NCBI GenBank assembly: GCA_017622575.1
Contig: JAGAQU010000111.1
Location: 1-62,331 of the forward strand
Direction of reading: 5' to 3'
DNA from: Lachnospiraceae bacterium
Lineage (GTDB): Bacteria > Bacillota > Clostridia > Lachnospirales > Lachnospiraceae
Length of the DNA: 62,331 nt
Shown here one piece after another: positions 53,981 to 62,331 of the stretch. The notes beneath the pieces are model-generated. The model did not search any database. It saw nothing but the letters and a program-made list of their open reading frames with translations, and was not told the DNA's origin. Made by a program: the position numbers and the translations under genes. Each line of letters begins with the position of its first letter. The stretch's first letter is position 1.

Positions 53981-54700
53981 ATGTTTTACGGTTATGATCC
54001 TACTTATATTCTGGTGCTGATCGGAGCTATACTCTGCATGCTTGCAAGCTCCCGTGTGAACAGTACCTACAATAAATATTCCCGTGTCAGATGCAGATGC
54101 GGAATGACAGGTGCGGAGGCAGCAGATAGAATCCTTCGTATGTCAGGAATAAACGATGTGCAAATCCAGCATGTCAGCGGAAATCTGACGGACCATTATG
54201 ATCCCAGGAATAAGGTGCTTCGCCTGTCGGATTCTGTCTATGATTCCATGTCCGTAGCGGCAATCGGTGTGGCGGCACATGAATGCGGACATGCTCTGCA
54301 GCATCACAAGGGATATCTTCCCTTAAAGCTTCGTTCTGCCCTTGTTCCGCTTGCCAACCTTGGTTCTAAGCTGGGACTTCCGCTGGTGATTCTGGGACTT
54401 ATCCTGGGAATCGGTTTTGAACTTCCGGGCGGAGGTTACTTTTCTTTGGCTACCATAGGAATATGGGTGTTTTCCCTGGCAGTCCTTTTTCAGATCGTGA
54501 CTTTGCCTGTGGAATTCAATGCTTCCGGAAGAGTGCTTAAAATGCTTGGAAATTACGGAATCATGAGTGATGATGAGGTGGACGATTGTAAGAGAGTGCT
54601 GGGAGCGGCGGCTCTTACCTATGTGGCAGCGGCGGCATCTTCTATTTTGCAGCTTCTCCGTCTGGTACTTCTTTCGGGAAGACGAAGAAGAGATGACTAA
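53981..54700 (+). CDS. Membrane zinc metallopeptidase (YugP-like)
   Basis: A 239-residue membrane protein. It begins with a hydrophobic segment (YILVLIGAILCMLASSRV), then a cytosolic or outer metalloprotease part with VAAHECGHALQHH (HExxH variant HECGH), and three more hydrophobic segments. It matches the neutral zinc metallopeptidase/YugP family, whose substrates are unknown. It commonly lies between fmt and rsmB in clostridia, as here. GGAGG precedes the ATG. Confidence 0.9.
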   Translation: MFYGYDPTYILVLIGAILCMLASSRVNSTYNKYSRVRCRCGMTGAEAADRILRMSGINDVQIQHVSGNLTDHYDPRNKVLRLSDSVYDSMSVAAIGVAAHECGHALQHHKGYLPLKLRSALVPLANLGSKLGLPLVILGLILGIGFELPGGGYFSLATIGIWVFSLAVLFQIVTLPVEFNASGRVLKMLGNYGIMSDDEVDDCKRVLGAAALTYVAAAASSILQLLRLVLLSGRRRRDD

Positions 54701-54721
54701 AAGCCGGAAGGGAACGGAACG

Positions 54722-56071
54722 TTGGAAAACACAAGGGAACTGGCAGTAAACATGCTGCTTGAAATTGCAGAACAGAATAAATACAGTCATCTGGTAATCA
54801 GAAACGTCCTTGACAAGTATAATTATATGGATGGCAGAGATAAGGCCTTCTTAAAAAGGATAACGGAGGGAACGCTTGAGAGAAAGATTGAGATTGATTA
54901 TGTGCTGAATCAGTTTTCCAAGGTTTCTGTTTCCAAAATGAAGCCGTTTATCCGGAATCTATTAAGAGTCAGTGTCTATCAGCTGCTTTTTATGGACAGT
55001 GTTCCTGAGCGTGCCGTGTGTAATGAGGCGGTAAAACTTGCAGGAAAACGCGGATTTAAAAATCTACAGGGGTTTGTCAACGGCGTACTCAGAAATATTG
55101 CCAGAAAGAAAGAGGAAATCAGCTGGCCGGAGGAGGAAAGGAATACGGCCGGCTATTTGTCTGTAAAGTATTCCATGCCTGAGTGGCTGGTAGAAAAATT
55201 TCTTTCCGAGCGGGGAGCTTTGCAGACGAAAAAGATGCTGGAAAGCTTTCTTGAGGCATCTCCCGTTACGGTCCGCTTAAAGGAAACTCTAAAGGAAGAG
55301 GACAGAGAGGTTTTCCTGAATGAAATGAAAAAGAGCGGCGTAAGGGTCAAAAAGCATCCTTATCTGCCGTATGCATTTGAGATTCTGAATGCAGAAGGAA
55401 TCAGTGCCCTTCCGGGGTTTACAGAAGGGCTGTTTATGGTTCAGGATGTGAGCAGTATGCTGGTGTGTGAGGCAGCTGACATCAAGAAGGGAGACAGAGT
55501 GATCGATGTGTGCGCTTCTCCCGGAGGAAAGGCCTTACATGCGGCAGAGAAGCTGCAGGGAACAGGCTTTGTATCGGCAAGAGACCTGACAGAGTATAAA
55601 GCAGAAATGATTCGGGATAATATAAGAAGAATGAATGTAAAGAATGTGGAAGCTTTTGTGTCCGATGCAAGGCAGCTTCGAGAAGAGGATGTGGAAACAG
55701 CGGACGTGCTTTTGTGTGATCTTCCCTGTTCCGGGCTTGGTATTATCGGGAAAAAGACAGATATCAAGTATCATGTGTCAGAAGAGGGACTAAAGCAGCT
55801 TAAGGAGCTTCAAAGAGAAATCTTAAGTGTAGTCTGGCAGTATGTGAAAAAGGGTGGTGTTCTTATTTACAGTACCTGTACCGTCAATCCCGATGAAAAC
55901 GAAGAAAACGTAAAATGGTTCACCGAAAATTATCCCTTTCAGACAGAAAACCTTTCTCCCTTTCTTCCGGAGTGCTTAAAGGAAGAAGGAAAAAAAGGAA
56001 TGTTGCAGCTTTTGCCGGGAATTCACGAAACAGACGGCTTTTTCCTTGCAAGGCTTCGCAGGGAGGAATAA
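54722..56071 (+). CDS. rsmB: 16S rRNA m5C967 methyltransferase RsmB
   Basis: A 449-residue enzyme. TTG 54722 is chosen, since the conserved NusB-like domain starts at once (NTRELAVNMLLEIAEQ); the next ATG (54752) would cut into it. Residues 1-135 form the NusB-like RNA-binding domain. The methyltransferase domain has DVCASPGGKALHAAEKL as the SAM site, DLPCSGLGIIGKK (motif IV Cys) and STCTVNPDENEENV (catalytic Cys). The 2'-end is one base from the rlmN start. Confidence 0.93.
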   Translation: MENTRELAVNMLLEIAEQNKYSHLVIRNVLDKYNYMDGRDKAFLKRITEGTLERKIEIDYVLNQFSKVSVSKMKPFIRNLLRVSVYQLLFMDSVPERAVCNEAVKLAGKRGFKNLQGFVNGVLRNIARKKEEISWPEEERNTAGYLSVKYSMPEWLVEKFLSERGALQTKKMLESFLEASPVTVRLKETLKEEDREVFLNEMKKSGVRVKKHPYLPYAFEILNAEGISALPGFTEGLFMVQDVSSMLVCEAADIKKGDRVIDVCASPGGKALHAAEKLQGTGFVSARDLTEYKAEMIRDNIRRMNVKNVEAFVSDARQLREEDVETADVLLCDLPCSGLGIIGKKTDIKYHVSEEGLKQLKELQREILSVVWQYVKKGGVLIYSTCTVNPDENEENVKWFTENYPFQTENLSPFLPECLKEEGKKGMLQLLPGIHETDGFFLARLRREE

Positions 56072-56072
56072 G

Positions 56073-57110
56073 ATGATCGATATCAAATCAATGACCCTGG
56101 AAGAATTGAAGACAGATATGGCAGAGCTTTCGGAAAAGCCTTTCCGCGCAAAACAGCTGCACGAATGGATGCACAAAAAGCTGGCAGAGAGCTTTGATGA
56201 GATGACAAACATTTCTGCTGCACTGAAGGAAAAATGCAGACAGCGTTACAGCTATACAAACCTTAAGTGTATCAGACAGCAGGAGTCAAAAATAGACGGA
56301 ACAAAAAAATTTCTTTTTGAACTTAGTGACGGCAATGTGGTGGAAAGTGTGTGGATGAAATATAAACACGGAAACAGTGTCTGTATTTCCTCCCAGGTGG
56401 GATGCCGCATGGGCTGTGCATTTTGTGCTTCCACCCTGGACGGCCTCGCACGGAATCTTGCGCCTTCTGAAATGCTGGATCAGATTTATGCCATCACCCG
56501 TCTGACAGGAGAAAGAGTTTCCAATGTGGTGGTTATGGGAACAGGGGAACCTCTTGATAATTTTGACAATCTTCTTATCTTTATCAGGCTTCTTACAGAT
56601 GAGGAAGGGTTACATATCAGCCAGAGAAACCTTACGGTATCCACCTGTGGTCTTGTGCCGAAAATCAGAGAGCTGGCAGAGAAAAAACTACAGATCACAC
56701 TGGCCCTCTCCCTGCATGCCACCACAGATGAAAAGAGAAGAAAGCTGATGCCCATTGCAAATAAATATTCCATCCGTGAGCTGATGGAAGCGTGCAGCTA
56801 CTATTTTGATCAGACGGGGAGAAGGATTACCTTCGAATACAGTCTGGTGGGCGGTGTAAATGATACCGATGAGGATGCAGGCGAGCTTATTGAGCTGGTA
56901 AAACCCTTAAACTGTCATGTAAATCTGATTCCCGTAAACCCCATAAAGGAACGGAATTTTGTGCAGTCAGAAGGCAGTGCGATTCAGGCATTTAAAAATA
57001 AACTTGAAAAAAACGGAATAAATGTTACTATTAGAAGGGAAATGGGAAGAGATATTGATGGTGCCTGCGGACAACTTAGGCGTAGACATATAGAGCGGTC
57101 ACTGCAATAG
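56073..57110 (+). CDS. rlmN: Dual-specificity 23S rRNA/tRNA C2-adenine methyltransferase RlmN
   Basis: A 345-residue radical SAM enzyme that methylates A2503 of 23S rRNA and A37 of some tRNAs. Start 56073 has GGGAGG upstream; the frame start at 56046 lies inside rsmB. The SAM cluster motif is CRMGCAFC near residue 110, the GTGEPL loop follows, and the methyl-carrying Cys near the C-terminus lies in DGACGQLR. Its absence of a Cfr-type alteration suggests a housekeeping role. Twelve bases separate it from prpC. Confidence 0.96.
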   Translation: MIDIKSMTLEELKTDMAELSEKPFRAKQLHEWMHKKLAESFDEMTNISAALKEKCRQRYSYTNLKCIRQQESKIDGTKKFLFELSDGNVVESVWMKYKHGNSVCISSQVGCRMGCAFCASTLDGLARNLAPSEMLDQIYAITRLTGERVSNVVVMGTGEPLDNFDNLLIFIRLLTDEEGLHISQRNLTVSTCGLVPKIRELAEKKLQITLALSLHATTDEKRRKLMPIANKYSIRELMEACSYYFDQTGRRITFEYSLVGGVNDTDEDAGELIELVKPLNCHVNLIPVNPIKERNFVQSEGSAIQAFKNKLEKNGINVTIRREMGRDIDGACGQLRRRHIERSLQ

Positions 57111-57122
57111 GAGGTAAGAAAA

Positions 57123-57863
57123 GTGATTAAGTCCTTTTCTGTAACGGATATCGGAAGAAAAAGAAAACTGAATCAGGATTTTGTGTATTCGTCGGATGAG
57201 CCGGTAGGAAATCTTCCCAATGTTTATATTGTGGCGGATGGTATGGGAGGACATCAGGCCGGCGATTATGCTTCCAAATGCACGGTAGAGACCATGGTAA
57301 GGGAGATACGGGGCTGTTTTGAAAAGAGTCCCATCCGTATCTTAAGCAAGGCAATCAGGATAGCCAACGATCAGGTCAGAAAGAAGGCAAGGGAAGATGA
57401 AAGTCTGCTTGGTATGGGAACCACGGTAGTAGCTGCGACCTGCCTCGGAAAGTATCTGCAGGTTGCCAATGTGGGAGACAGCAGACTGTACATCATCAAT
57501 GATGAAGTCAGACAAATTACAAGAGACCATTCCCTGGTGGAAGAGATGGTTCGAATGGGTGGGATTGACAGAGAGGCTGCAAGAAATCACCCGGATAAAA
57601 ATATTATTACCAGAGCAATCGGTGCAAGAGATACCATAGAGATAGACTTCTTTCATGAAGAATTGAAAAGCGGTGATATTGTGCTAATGTGCTCCGACGG
57701 ACTGACCAATATGTTAGAGGACGAGGAAATCGGCAGAATTTTAAGAAGTCAGGGTACCATAGAAGAGAGAGCGGAAGAACTGATAGAAGCGGCCAATCAA
57801 AATGGCGGCAGAGATAACATAGCGGTAATCGTAATTGATATGTTCGCCGAAGAAGGCAGATAG
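57123..57863 (+). CDS. prpC: PP2C-type Ser/Thr phosphatase (Stp/PrpC)
   Basis: A 246-residue manganese-dependent phosphatase with a GTG start after GGAGGTAAG. Metal-binding residues are in RKRKLNQDFVY, IVADGMGGHQAG, MCSDGLTNM and GGRDNIAVI. It reverses phosphorylation by the PASTA kinase encoded directly downstream (33-bp gap), forming the Stp/PrkC pair that controls cell-wall growth and division in Firmicutes. Confidence 0.96.
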   Translation: MIKSFSVTDIGRKRKLNQDFVYSSDEPVGNLPNVYIVADGMGGHQAGDYASKCTVETMVREIRGCFEKSPIRILSKAIRIANDQVRKKAREDESLLGMGTTVVAATCLGKYLQVANVGDSRLYIINDEVRQITRDHSLVEEMVRMGGIDREAARNHPDKNIITRAIGARDTIEIDFFHEELKSGDIVLMCSDGLTNMLEDEEIGRILRSQGTIEERAEELIEAANQNGGRDNIAVIVIDMFAEEGR

Positions 57864-57895
57864 AAGCTGCCCATTACGCATGGAGAGGTTAGATC

Positions 57896-60079
57896 ATGAT
57901 TAAAATAGGAATGATGATAGGAGACAGATACGAAATACTGGAAAAGATCGGTACAGGCGGAATGTCTGATGTGTACAAAGCAAAGGATCATAAGCTGAAT
58001 CGATTCGTTGCTGTCAAAGTCTTAAAACAGGAATTCAGTGAAAATGCCAACTTTGTTTCTAAATTCAGGATTGAAGCACAGGCAGCAGCAGGGCTGACAC
58101 ATCCCAATATCGTGAATGTGTATGATGTAGGAGAGGAAGAGGGAATCTACTATATTGTAATGGAACTGGTGGAGGGAATCACTCTCAAAAAATACATTGA
58201 GAAGAAAGCCAGACTTTCGGTAAAAGAGGCCATCAGTATCGCCATTCAGGTCAGCATGGGGATAGAAGCTGCCCACAATAATCACATTATTCACCGCGAT
58301 ATCAAGCCTCAGAATATTATTATTTCCAAGGAAGGTAAGGTAAAGGTAACGGATTTCGGAATTGCCAAGGCAGCCACCAGCAACACGATTACTTCCAATG
58401 TGATGGGATCGGTTCACTATACCTCTCCGGAGCAGGCAAGAGGCGGATATTCCGATGAAAAGAGTGATATCTATTCCCTTGGTATCACTATGTTTGAAAT
58501 GCTGACCGGACGGGTGCCGTTTAACGGCGAGACAACGGTTGCCATTGCCATCAAGCATATTCAGGAGGAAATGCCCTCACCCAGAGATTATGTTCCGGAA
58601 ATACCGGTCAGCGTGGAGCAGATCGTGTTCAAGTGCTGTCAGAAAAGCCCGGATCGAAGATATCAGTCCATGGGAGAGCTGATCGTGGATCTCAAAAGAT
58701 CTTTGATGAATCCGGATGAGGATTTTGTACAGATAGCAGATCCTGATAAGGAAGCATCCACCCGCATGATCACAGACAAGGACATTTCCCAGATCAAGAA
58801 ACAGTCTGAGAGACGGGATTCCATGGAAGAAGCCATGCATCTTCGGAAGGAAAAAGATGTAAAAAAGGCTGTCAAAAAGAAAAAGGTCAAGAAAAAGAGC
58901 AGTGCTCCTGTTCCGAAAGAAACATCCAAGAAAAAGGTGTATACGGAAGAGGATTATGAGGAGGACGATTATAAAGATGACGAGGAGGCAGGATACGATT
59001 CGAAGATGGAACGTGTCACTACCGTGCTTGCAGTGGTAGCTGCGGTTGTCATCGGTTGTATTGTATTATTTCTGGTGGGAAGAGCCTTTGGCATTTTCCG
59101 GTTCGGCTCATCGGGGAACGGAGAAGAAACTGAGATTTCAGAAGAGAAACAGCAGGTAGAGATGATTGAAGTGGTGGGCAAAAACATCGATGATGTGAAG
59201 GTTGCACTTCTGAAATTGAACCTGACTCCTGAAATTGAATATAAAGAAAGTACGGAATATAAGCAGGGAATCGTGATGGACTCCAGTGTCAAAAAAGGAG
59301 AGATGGTGGATACGGGAACCAATGTGGTTCTGACAGTCAGCGCCGGCTCCGAAGGAATTGAGGTTCCCAAAGTAATCGGACTTACAGAGGCAGAGGCAGT
59401 ATCCAATCTGGAACAGAAAGGCTTTAACGTAAATAAGACGGAGGGCTTTGACCAGTATATCAAAGAAGGAAGTATTATCAGCCAGTCGCCGGAAGGTGGC
59501 AGTAAGGCAGCATCCGGTGCTACCGTTACCATCTGTATCAGCAAGGGAGCCGAAAATGCAAAGATCAAGGTTCCTGATGTGATGGGAAAGGGAGAAGAGG
59601 AGGCTATGAGTCTTCTGGTGGAAGCCGGACTGCAGCTGGGAACAGTGACAGAGGTAAACAATGAGGATCCTGCGCTTGCGGGACTAGTGTGTTACCAAAG
59701 CTATTCTGTAGGCGCATATGTGGAACCAGGAACAGCTGTGGATATTCATATCAGCCTTGGACCTACACAGGCTACCTACAGATTCTCTGACAGTATTACA
59801 CCGCCTACCCAGGAGGAGGATCCCAATTACAAGGTAGGAACTATGGTGACAGTGACGCTGATGGCTGATGACGGTACCCAGCTGATGAGTACACAGACAT
59901 CCTCATTCCCGATTGCCGCACAGAATATCACCGGGATTCAGACAGATACAGGTTATATTTTATTTCAATATCAGAATACTACGGAAGCCACCAATGTAAC
60001 GAATGAGGATGGCACCGTCACAACGATAGAAGGCACTACAGAAAATAAGGAGATTCATCGTCCTGTTACCTTTATCTAG
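57896..60079 (+). CDS. prkC: PASTA-domain Ser/Thr kinase PrkC
   Basis: A 727-residue membrane kinase. Residues 1-275 are the kinase: the Gly loop EKIGTGGMSDVYKA, Lys near residue 41 (VAVKVLKQEF), HRDIKPQNI and DFGIAKA. A Lys-rich, then Asp/Glu-rich, juxtamembrane segment (305-370) precedes a single transmembrane segment (about 374-396). Three PASTA repeats (about 422-487, 488-555, 558-625) bind muropeptides or lipid II outside the cell. About 100 further residues rich in Thr/Gln/Asn close the protein, with no recognised fold. It is co-transcribed with prpC and rsgA. Confidence 0.96.
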   Translation: MIKIGMMIGDRYEILEKIGTGGMSDVYKAKDHKLNRFVAVKVLKQEFSENANFVSKFRIEAQAAAGLTHPNIVNVYDVGEEEGIYYIVMELVEGITLKKYIEKKARLSVKEAISIAIQVSMGIEAAHNNHIIHRDIKPQNIIISKEGKVKVTDFGIAKAATSNTITSNVMGSVHYTSPEQARGGYSDEKSDIYSLGITMFEMLTGRVPFNGETTVAIAIKHIQEEMPSPRDYVPEIPVSVEQIVFKCCQKSPDRRYQSMGELIVDLKRSLMNPDEDFVQIADPDKEASTRMITDKDISQIKKQSERRDSMEEAMHLRKEKDVKKAVKKKKVKKKSSAPVPKETSKKKVYTEEDYEEDDYKDDEEAGYDSKMERVTTVLAVVAAVVIGCIVLFLVGRAFGIFRFGSSGNGEETEISEEKQQVEMIEVVGKNIDDVKVALLKLNLTPEIEYKESTEYKQGIVMDSSVKKGEMVDTGTNVVLTVSAGSEGIEVPKVIGLTEAEAVSNLEQKGFNVNKTEGFDQYIKEGSIISQSPEGGSKAASGATVTICISKGAENAKIKVPDVMGKGEEEAMSLLVEAGLQLGTVTEVNNEDPALAGLVCYQSYSVGAYVEPGTAVDIHISLGPTQATYRFSDSITPPTQEEDPNYKVGTMVTVTLMADDGTQLMSTQTSSFPIAAQNITGIQTDTGYILFQYQNTTEATNVTNEDGTVTTIEGTTENKEIHRPVTFI

Positions 60080-60105
60080 GAATAGAGCAGGCAGGATGGC
60101 ACTAT

Positions 60106-60981
60106 ATGCAGGGAAAGATCATTAAGGGAATTGCAGGGTTCTATTATGTCTATACAACCGAGGGAATCGTGGAATGTAAGGCAAAGGGAATCTTTAGAAA
60201 AGAACAGATTAAGCCTCTCGTGGGAGATCTGGTCTCCATAGAACTGACAGACAAGGAAAAGCTGCTTGGCAATATTGTGGATATTCTTCCGAGAAAGAAT
60301 CAGCTGATCAGACCGGCAGCAGCCAATATCGATCAGGCACTGGTGATCTTTGCCATTGTAAAGCCGGACCCCAATTACAATCTGCTTGACAGATTTCTGA
60401 TCAATATGGAGCAGCAAAAGCTGCCCTGTATCATCTGCTTTAACAAAAAGGATATTGCATCGGAAGAGGAGAAGGCAGAGCTTGTGGCAGCTTACGGCGG
60501 CTGCGGTTACGAGGTCCTGTTCGTCAGCGGAAAGCAAAACGACGGAATAGAAGAGATAAAATCACGTTTGCGGGGAAAAACCACTGTGGTGGCAGGTCCA
60601 AGCGGTGTCGGCAAGTCTACCATCATCAATGCTCTTTGTCCCCAGGCGCAGATGGAAACGGGAGAGATCAGCAGGAAGATCGAACGTGGAAAGCATACCA
60701 CAAGGCATGCCGAGCTGTTTGCCGTATTAGAGGACACTTATATCTGTGATACACCGGGATTTACGTCCCTTTCTCTTTTTGATATGGAGAAGGAGGATCT
60801 GCAGGGATTCTATCCTGAATTTGCAGAATATGAGAAGAACTGTAAGTTTGGAGGTTGCTCCCATATCAGTGAGCCGGTGTGTGGTGTAAAGGAAGCGCTT
60901 AATGAGGGGAAGATCAGCAGGGTCAGGTATGAGAATTATGTGATGCTGTATGAGGAGTTAAAGGGAAGGAAGAAATACTAA
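60106..60981 (+). CDS. rsgA: Ribosome small-subunit maturation GTPase RsgA
   Basis: A 291-residue circularly permuted GTPase that checks late 30S assembly. Order seen: N-terminal OB fold (1-65), the permuted G4 motif CFNKKDIA, then Walker A GPSGVGKSTIINAL near residue 165, then G3 CDTPGFTS, and a C-terminal zinc site (CKFGGCSHISEPVC). It follows prkC by 26 bp, as in many Firmicutes. The usual rpe and thiN genes that follow it elsewhere are absent; a palindromic repeat and accessory genes come next. Confidence 0.95.
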   Translation: MQGKIIKGIAGFYYVYTTEGIVECKAKGIFRKEQIKPLVGDLVSIELTDKEKLLGNIVDILPRKNQLIRPAAANIDQALVIFAIVKPDPNYNLLDRFLINMEQQKLPCIICFNKKDIASEEEKAELVAAYGGCGYEVLFVSGKQNDGIEEIKSRLRGKTTVVAGPSGVGKSTIINALCPQAQMETGEISRKIERGKHTTRHAELFAVLEDTYICDTPGFTSLSLFDMEKEDLQGFYPEFAEYEKNCKFGGCSHISEPVCGVKEALNEGKISRVRYENYVMLYEELKGRKKY

Positions 60982-61016
60982 TTATAAATCATTAAATTGC
61001 AAATTATTTAAATTAC

Positions 61017-61167
61017 AAAATCCGCAAAAATCAATCCGCTGCTCATGTGCACTAAGCGCTTCAATGAGCCTCAGAGATTAAAACCGTGTTCAGCAAAGGC
61101 TTCCACGGTTTTATGAGTCTCATTTACGCAGTACCCAAATCGCAGGAAATTGATTTTTGCGGTTTTT
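61017..61167. repeat. 150-bp palindromic element with nested hairpin
   Basis: A 19-bp left end AAAATCCGCAAAAATCAAT (61017-61035) is matched at 18 of 19 positions by the inverted right end (61149-61167). Inside, AATGAGCCTCA (61063-61073) and AAAACCGTG (61080-61088) pair with CACGGTTTT (61104-61112) and TGAGTCTCATT (61114-61124), making a nested 20-bp hairpin with one mismatch and a bulge. It has the form of a MITE-like or REP-like insertion between convergent genes. ORFs predicted across it in both directions mirror the palindrome and are not believed. It may also end the rsgA transcript. Confidence 0.6.
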
Positions 61168-61197
61168 GTTATGGAATGGTTACGAAACTTATTATTT

Positions 61198-61998
61198 TTA
61201 TGCTGTCTTTTCATTCTTTTTCTTTGAGCAGAAGTAGTATGGTAATGCAAACAATACAACTCCACCAAAGAAATTGCCTAAAATGACAGGAATAAGATTT
61301 GAACAATATCCACCCCAGGTTACTAATTCATTTGTAGAAGCATAAGGCGAAAATACTCCTAATGCAAGTAGAGTCATATTTGCGATACTATGTTCTAGAC
61401 CAATGCCGATGAATGCAAACAGACCCCACCAGATCATTATAAGTTTTGCTGCTTCACTTGTAAGCTTTTGTCCGCACCATACAGCTACACAGACACAGAC
61501 ATTACAAAGAGCGCCTCGAAAGAATAACTGTACAAAGCTGGGACTGATTTTATTGGCACTCATATTTACAACAAAGGTGCCAAACTGCTCATTATTAAGC
61601 AGACCGCTCATCTTAATTATCCAGGCTACCAAAAGCGATCCTGCAAGATTGCCGATAAGATTGATCCCCCAAACATGAAAGGCTTCAAGCCAAGATATAC
61701 GTTTGGTCATGGCACCTACGCCCAATAGTAAATTGTTACCGGTAAACAAATCACTGCCGCACATTATGCACATTGAAAGTGCAAGACCAAAACTTGCGCC
61801 CATTACTAATTTTGTGAGTCCGGCTGTATATTCACAACCGCTTATCTGTGCACCGAGAGTAAAAATCAAGGTTATACCTATACCAATGTAGGCACCTGCA
61901 AACATTGAGTAAACAAAGCATTTAAAAAAACTGCTCTTAGCATAGTCTGCTTTTACTCTTGCAACACCGGAGATTTTTTCAATTACAGCAGTTTCCAT
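61198..61998 (-). CDS. Formate/nitrite transporter family channel
   Basis: A 266-residue FNT-family membrane channel with six segments and the usual length. Landmarks are AGAYIGIGITL in the first helix, the GSDLFTGNNL loop, the WGINLIGNLAGSLLVAW segment and GLEHSIANM with the central His region. The protein follows a cyanase gene by 30 bases in the same direction, so it may import or export an anion linked to cyanate or bicarbonate metabolism, such as nitrite, formate or bicarbonate. The specific substrate cannot be read from the sequence. GGAAGGAAGTG precedes the ATG. Confidence 0.9.
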   Translation of the reverse strand: METAVIEKISGVARVKADYAKSSFFKCFVYSMFAGAYIGIGITLIFTLGAQISGCEYTAGLTKLVMGASFGLALSMCIMCGSDLFTGNNLLLGVGAMTKRISWLEAFHVWGINLIGNLAGSLLVAWIIKMSGLLNNEQFGTFVVNMSANKISPSFVQLFFRGALCNVCVCVAVWCGQKLTSEAAKLIMIWWGLFAFIGIGLEHSIANMTLLALGVFSPYASTNELVTWGGYCSNLIPVILGNFFGGVVLFALPYYFCSKKKNEKTA

Positions 61999-62028
61999 AT
62001 ATTCACTTCCTTCCGAATAATAAATGAT

Positions 62029-62331
62029 TTACCAAGGATACTGTCCCTGTTTACTATACGGGAGAAGTTTACCATTCCAGGTAATAATAACTCTGTTGCC
62101 ATGAGGATCTTCCTGAATATCAACATCAATACCAAAATCAATAGCACTCATGATGGCATTCCCACCTTTTTCATGAATGAGTTCCTTAATAGCAGGTCCA
62201 TAGGTGTCAAGAACTTCATGCAATCTGTAAAGAACAGGATCGGTATTTCCTTTATAAGGATGCTCGCTTAAAACGAGAGTTATCTTGGAATCAATACCAA
62301 GAACCTCAGCCAGCCTTAAGCAGTACTCTTC
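62029..62331 (-). CDS. cynS: Cyanate hydratase (cyanase), C-terminal part
   Basis: The last 101 codons of a cyanase, open to the window edge on the minus strand. The catalytic-domain motifs LYRLHEVLDTYGPAIKELIHEK and AIMSAIDFGIDVD, followed by the closing VIITWNGKLLPY, match the conserved C-terminal domain, where Arg, Glu and Ser form the decamer active site. The enzyme converts cyanate and bicarbonate to ammonia and CO2. The N-terminal helical domain lies outside the window. The FNT transporter gene lies 30 bp downstream, so the two form an operon. Confidence 0.9.
   Translation of the reverse strand, partial: EEYCLRLAEVLGIDSKITLVLSEHPYKGNTDPVLYRLHEVLDTYGPAIKELIHEKGGNAIMSAIDFGIDVDIQEDPHGNRVIITWNGKLLPYSKQGQYPW

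Noticed and set aside
61071..61286. Two small ORFs on opposite strands
   Set aside because: Both read through the palindromic element and mirror each other. Neither has a ribosome binding site.

Overview
The window looks like chromosomal DNA of a gut-type Lachnospiraceae (Clostridia). Supporting signs: a SCIFF six-cysteine peptide next to its radical SAM maturase and secDF, a CIRCE-controlled groESL, a glmS ribozyme, a one-gene secDF, hemZ, the block priA-def-fmt-rsmB-rlmN-prpC-prkC-rsgA, AGGAGG-type ribosome binding sites, frequent TTG/GTG starts and moderate AT content. The species cannot be named from the sequence.

Layout. 1-1950 is accessory DNA: an AbiEii-like nucleotidyltransferase with a partial partner, GCGAAC repeats between two terminator-like hairpins, a small ORF coupled to an XRE regulator, and a probable recombinase fragment. 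1951-9800 holds a MATE exporter divergent from a LysR regulator, an ADP-ribosylglycohydrolase, an ACT-domain protein, a REC-HD-GYP protein, and an AraC regulator divergent from uxuA-uxuB (hexuronate breakdown). 11437-16504 carries nfo, a KdpDE-like two-component pair without kdpFABC, an unknown protein, an MBL-hydrolase pseudogene and a degenerate GGDEF protein. 16735-25584 carries groESL, rel, an MBL hydrolase, a DUF3048 lipoprotein and ribozyme-controlled glmS. hemZ follows.

27260-34224 is a second accessory island, more AT-rich and rich in regulators: a DUF234-type ATPase with a possibly leaderless mRNA, a LytTR-PAS regulator, a TetR regulator, a MalT-like regulator split over two reading frames, and a frameshifted PI3/4-kinase-like protein. 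Next come a two-gene chromate transporter, a VanZ-like protein, a TIGR04086 membrane protein, a CNNM/CBS transporter, the SCIFF locus and secDF.

41854-48451 is the most interesting region. A strong promoter overlapping a GntR-like palindrome, followed at once by a terminator hairpin, precedes a tight operon: circularly permuted ATP-grasp ligase, alpha-E protein, transglutaminase-like protease, two M14/AstE-like proteins (the second lacking both zinc-ligand histidines) and recJ. The first three genes form a known but poorly characterised peptide-ligation module; the active/inactive M14 pair attached to it looks unusual and suggests a make-and-trim system for a small amide-linked product.

48675-60981 is a housekeeping run for cell wall, replication restart, N-formyl-methionine handling, rRNA methylation and Ser/Thr signalling. 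It is followed by a 150-bp palindromic element and, on the minus strand, a cyanase gene (cut by the window end) with an FNT-family transporter.
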